Source: Paracoccaceae bacterium
GTDB lineage: Bacteria; Pseudomonadota; Alphaproteobacteria; Rhodobacterales; Rhodobacteraceae
Length of the DNA: 5,212 bases
Assembly (NCBI GenBank): GCA_018647275.1
Contig: JABGTH010000299.1
Span: forward strand, 1-5,212
Direction: 5' to 3'
The notes under the pieces are model-generated. The model searched no databases, was not told the DNA's origin, and saw only the letters and a list, made by a program, of their open reading frames with translations. Position numbers and translations under genes: made by a program. Every line of letters begins with the position of its first letter. Position 1 is the stretch's first letter. Shown here piece after piece: positions 5,091 through 5,212 of this stretch.

Positions 5091-5212
5091 TGGTTCGATT
5101 TTTTGGTAGCCTCGTTGCAATTTTTCTGTCCGCGACTGTAACTAATGCACAGGCCCAAGTGACCCTAACTATGGATCACCTCAAACTGTCTGAGCTGATC
5201 AATATTATGCGA
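5090..5212 (+). CDS. Second exported protein, probable DUF2059-like paralogue, 3' end outside window
   Basis: The ATG overlaps the TGA of the previous gene by one base (TGATG, 5088-5092), the usual arrangement for translational coupling; no strong separate SD is seen. The visible 41 residues begin with a signal peptide (MVRFFGSLVAIFLSATVTNA), with an AQA site near residues 20-22. They continue with a short linker and LKLSELINIMR, which resembles the opening helix of DUF2059 proteins (leucine-rich helix ending in MR, often followed by EG). With so little sequence the family call rests partly on the neighbour. Export is well supported; function is unknown. Confidence 0.7.
   Translation, partial: MVRFFGSLVAIFLSATVTNAQAQVTLTMDHLKLSELINIMR

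Overview
The window looks like chromosomal DNA of a marine alphaproteobacterium, most probably a Rhodobacterales (Roseobacter-group) member of moderate GC. This rests on protein style and gene company: a small 'virulence factor' family protein beside a methylenetetrahydrofolate reductase (MTHFR) homologue and a pterin-binding methyltransferase, a short Ppx/GppA protein, an RlmE with a basic N-terminal extension, and DUF2059-type exported proteins. No database search was possible.

Layout. (1) Positions 1684 down to 1, minus strand: a tight three-gene one-carbon operon. In transcription order it holds a 98-aa 'virulence factor' family protein, a 309-aa MTHFR-like flavoprotein, and the first 135 residues of a methyltetrahydrofolate:corrinoid methyltransferase that runs off the left edge. 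Gaps are 27 and 24 nt. (2) Positions 1685-1957: a divergent intergenic region. It contains a long-range inverted repeat whose inner arm covers the Shine-Dalgarno (SD) of the minus operon, two nested hairpins, and a separate 17-bp palindrome. (3) Positions 1958-3874, plus strand: ppx-rlmE, 3 nt apart. (4) Positions 3877-4059, minus strand: a probable decayed small gene, with an SD, a GTG start and one in-frame TAA, convergent with rlmE. (5) Positions 4080-4250: noncoding, AT-rich at its right end, with a consensus TATAAT. (6) Positions 4251-5212, plus strand: two overlapping genes (TGATG) for exported DUF2059-like proteins. The second runs off the right edge.

The left operon would interconvert methylene- and methyl-tetrahydrofolate and move the methyl group to or from a corrinoid protein, so corrinoid-protein and activase genes may lie further left. 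ppx-rlmE is housekeeping (polyphosphate or (p)ppGpp hydrolysis, and 23S rRNA methylation). The DUF2059 pair is envelope-directed and of unknown function. The least explained items are the structured leader of the one-carbon operon, the MTHFR-like protein with Gly where canonical MTHFRs have a flavin-proximal Asp, and the interrupted small ORF.
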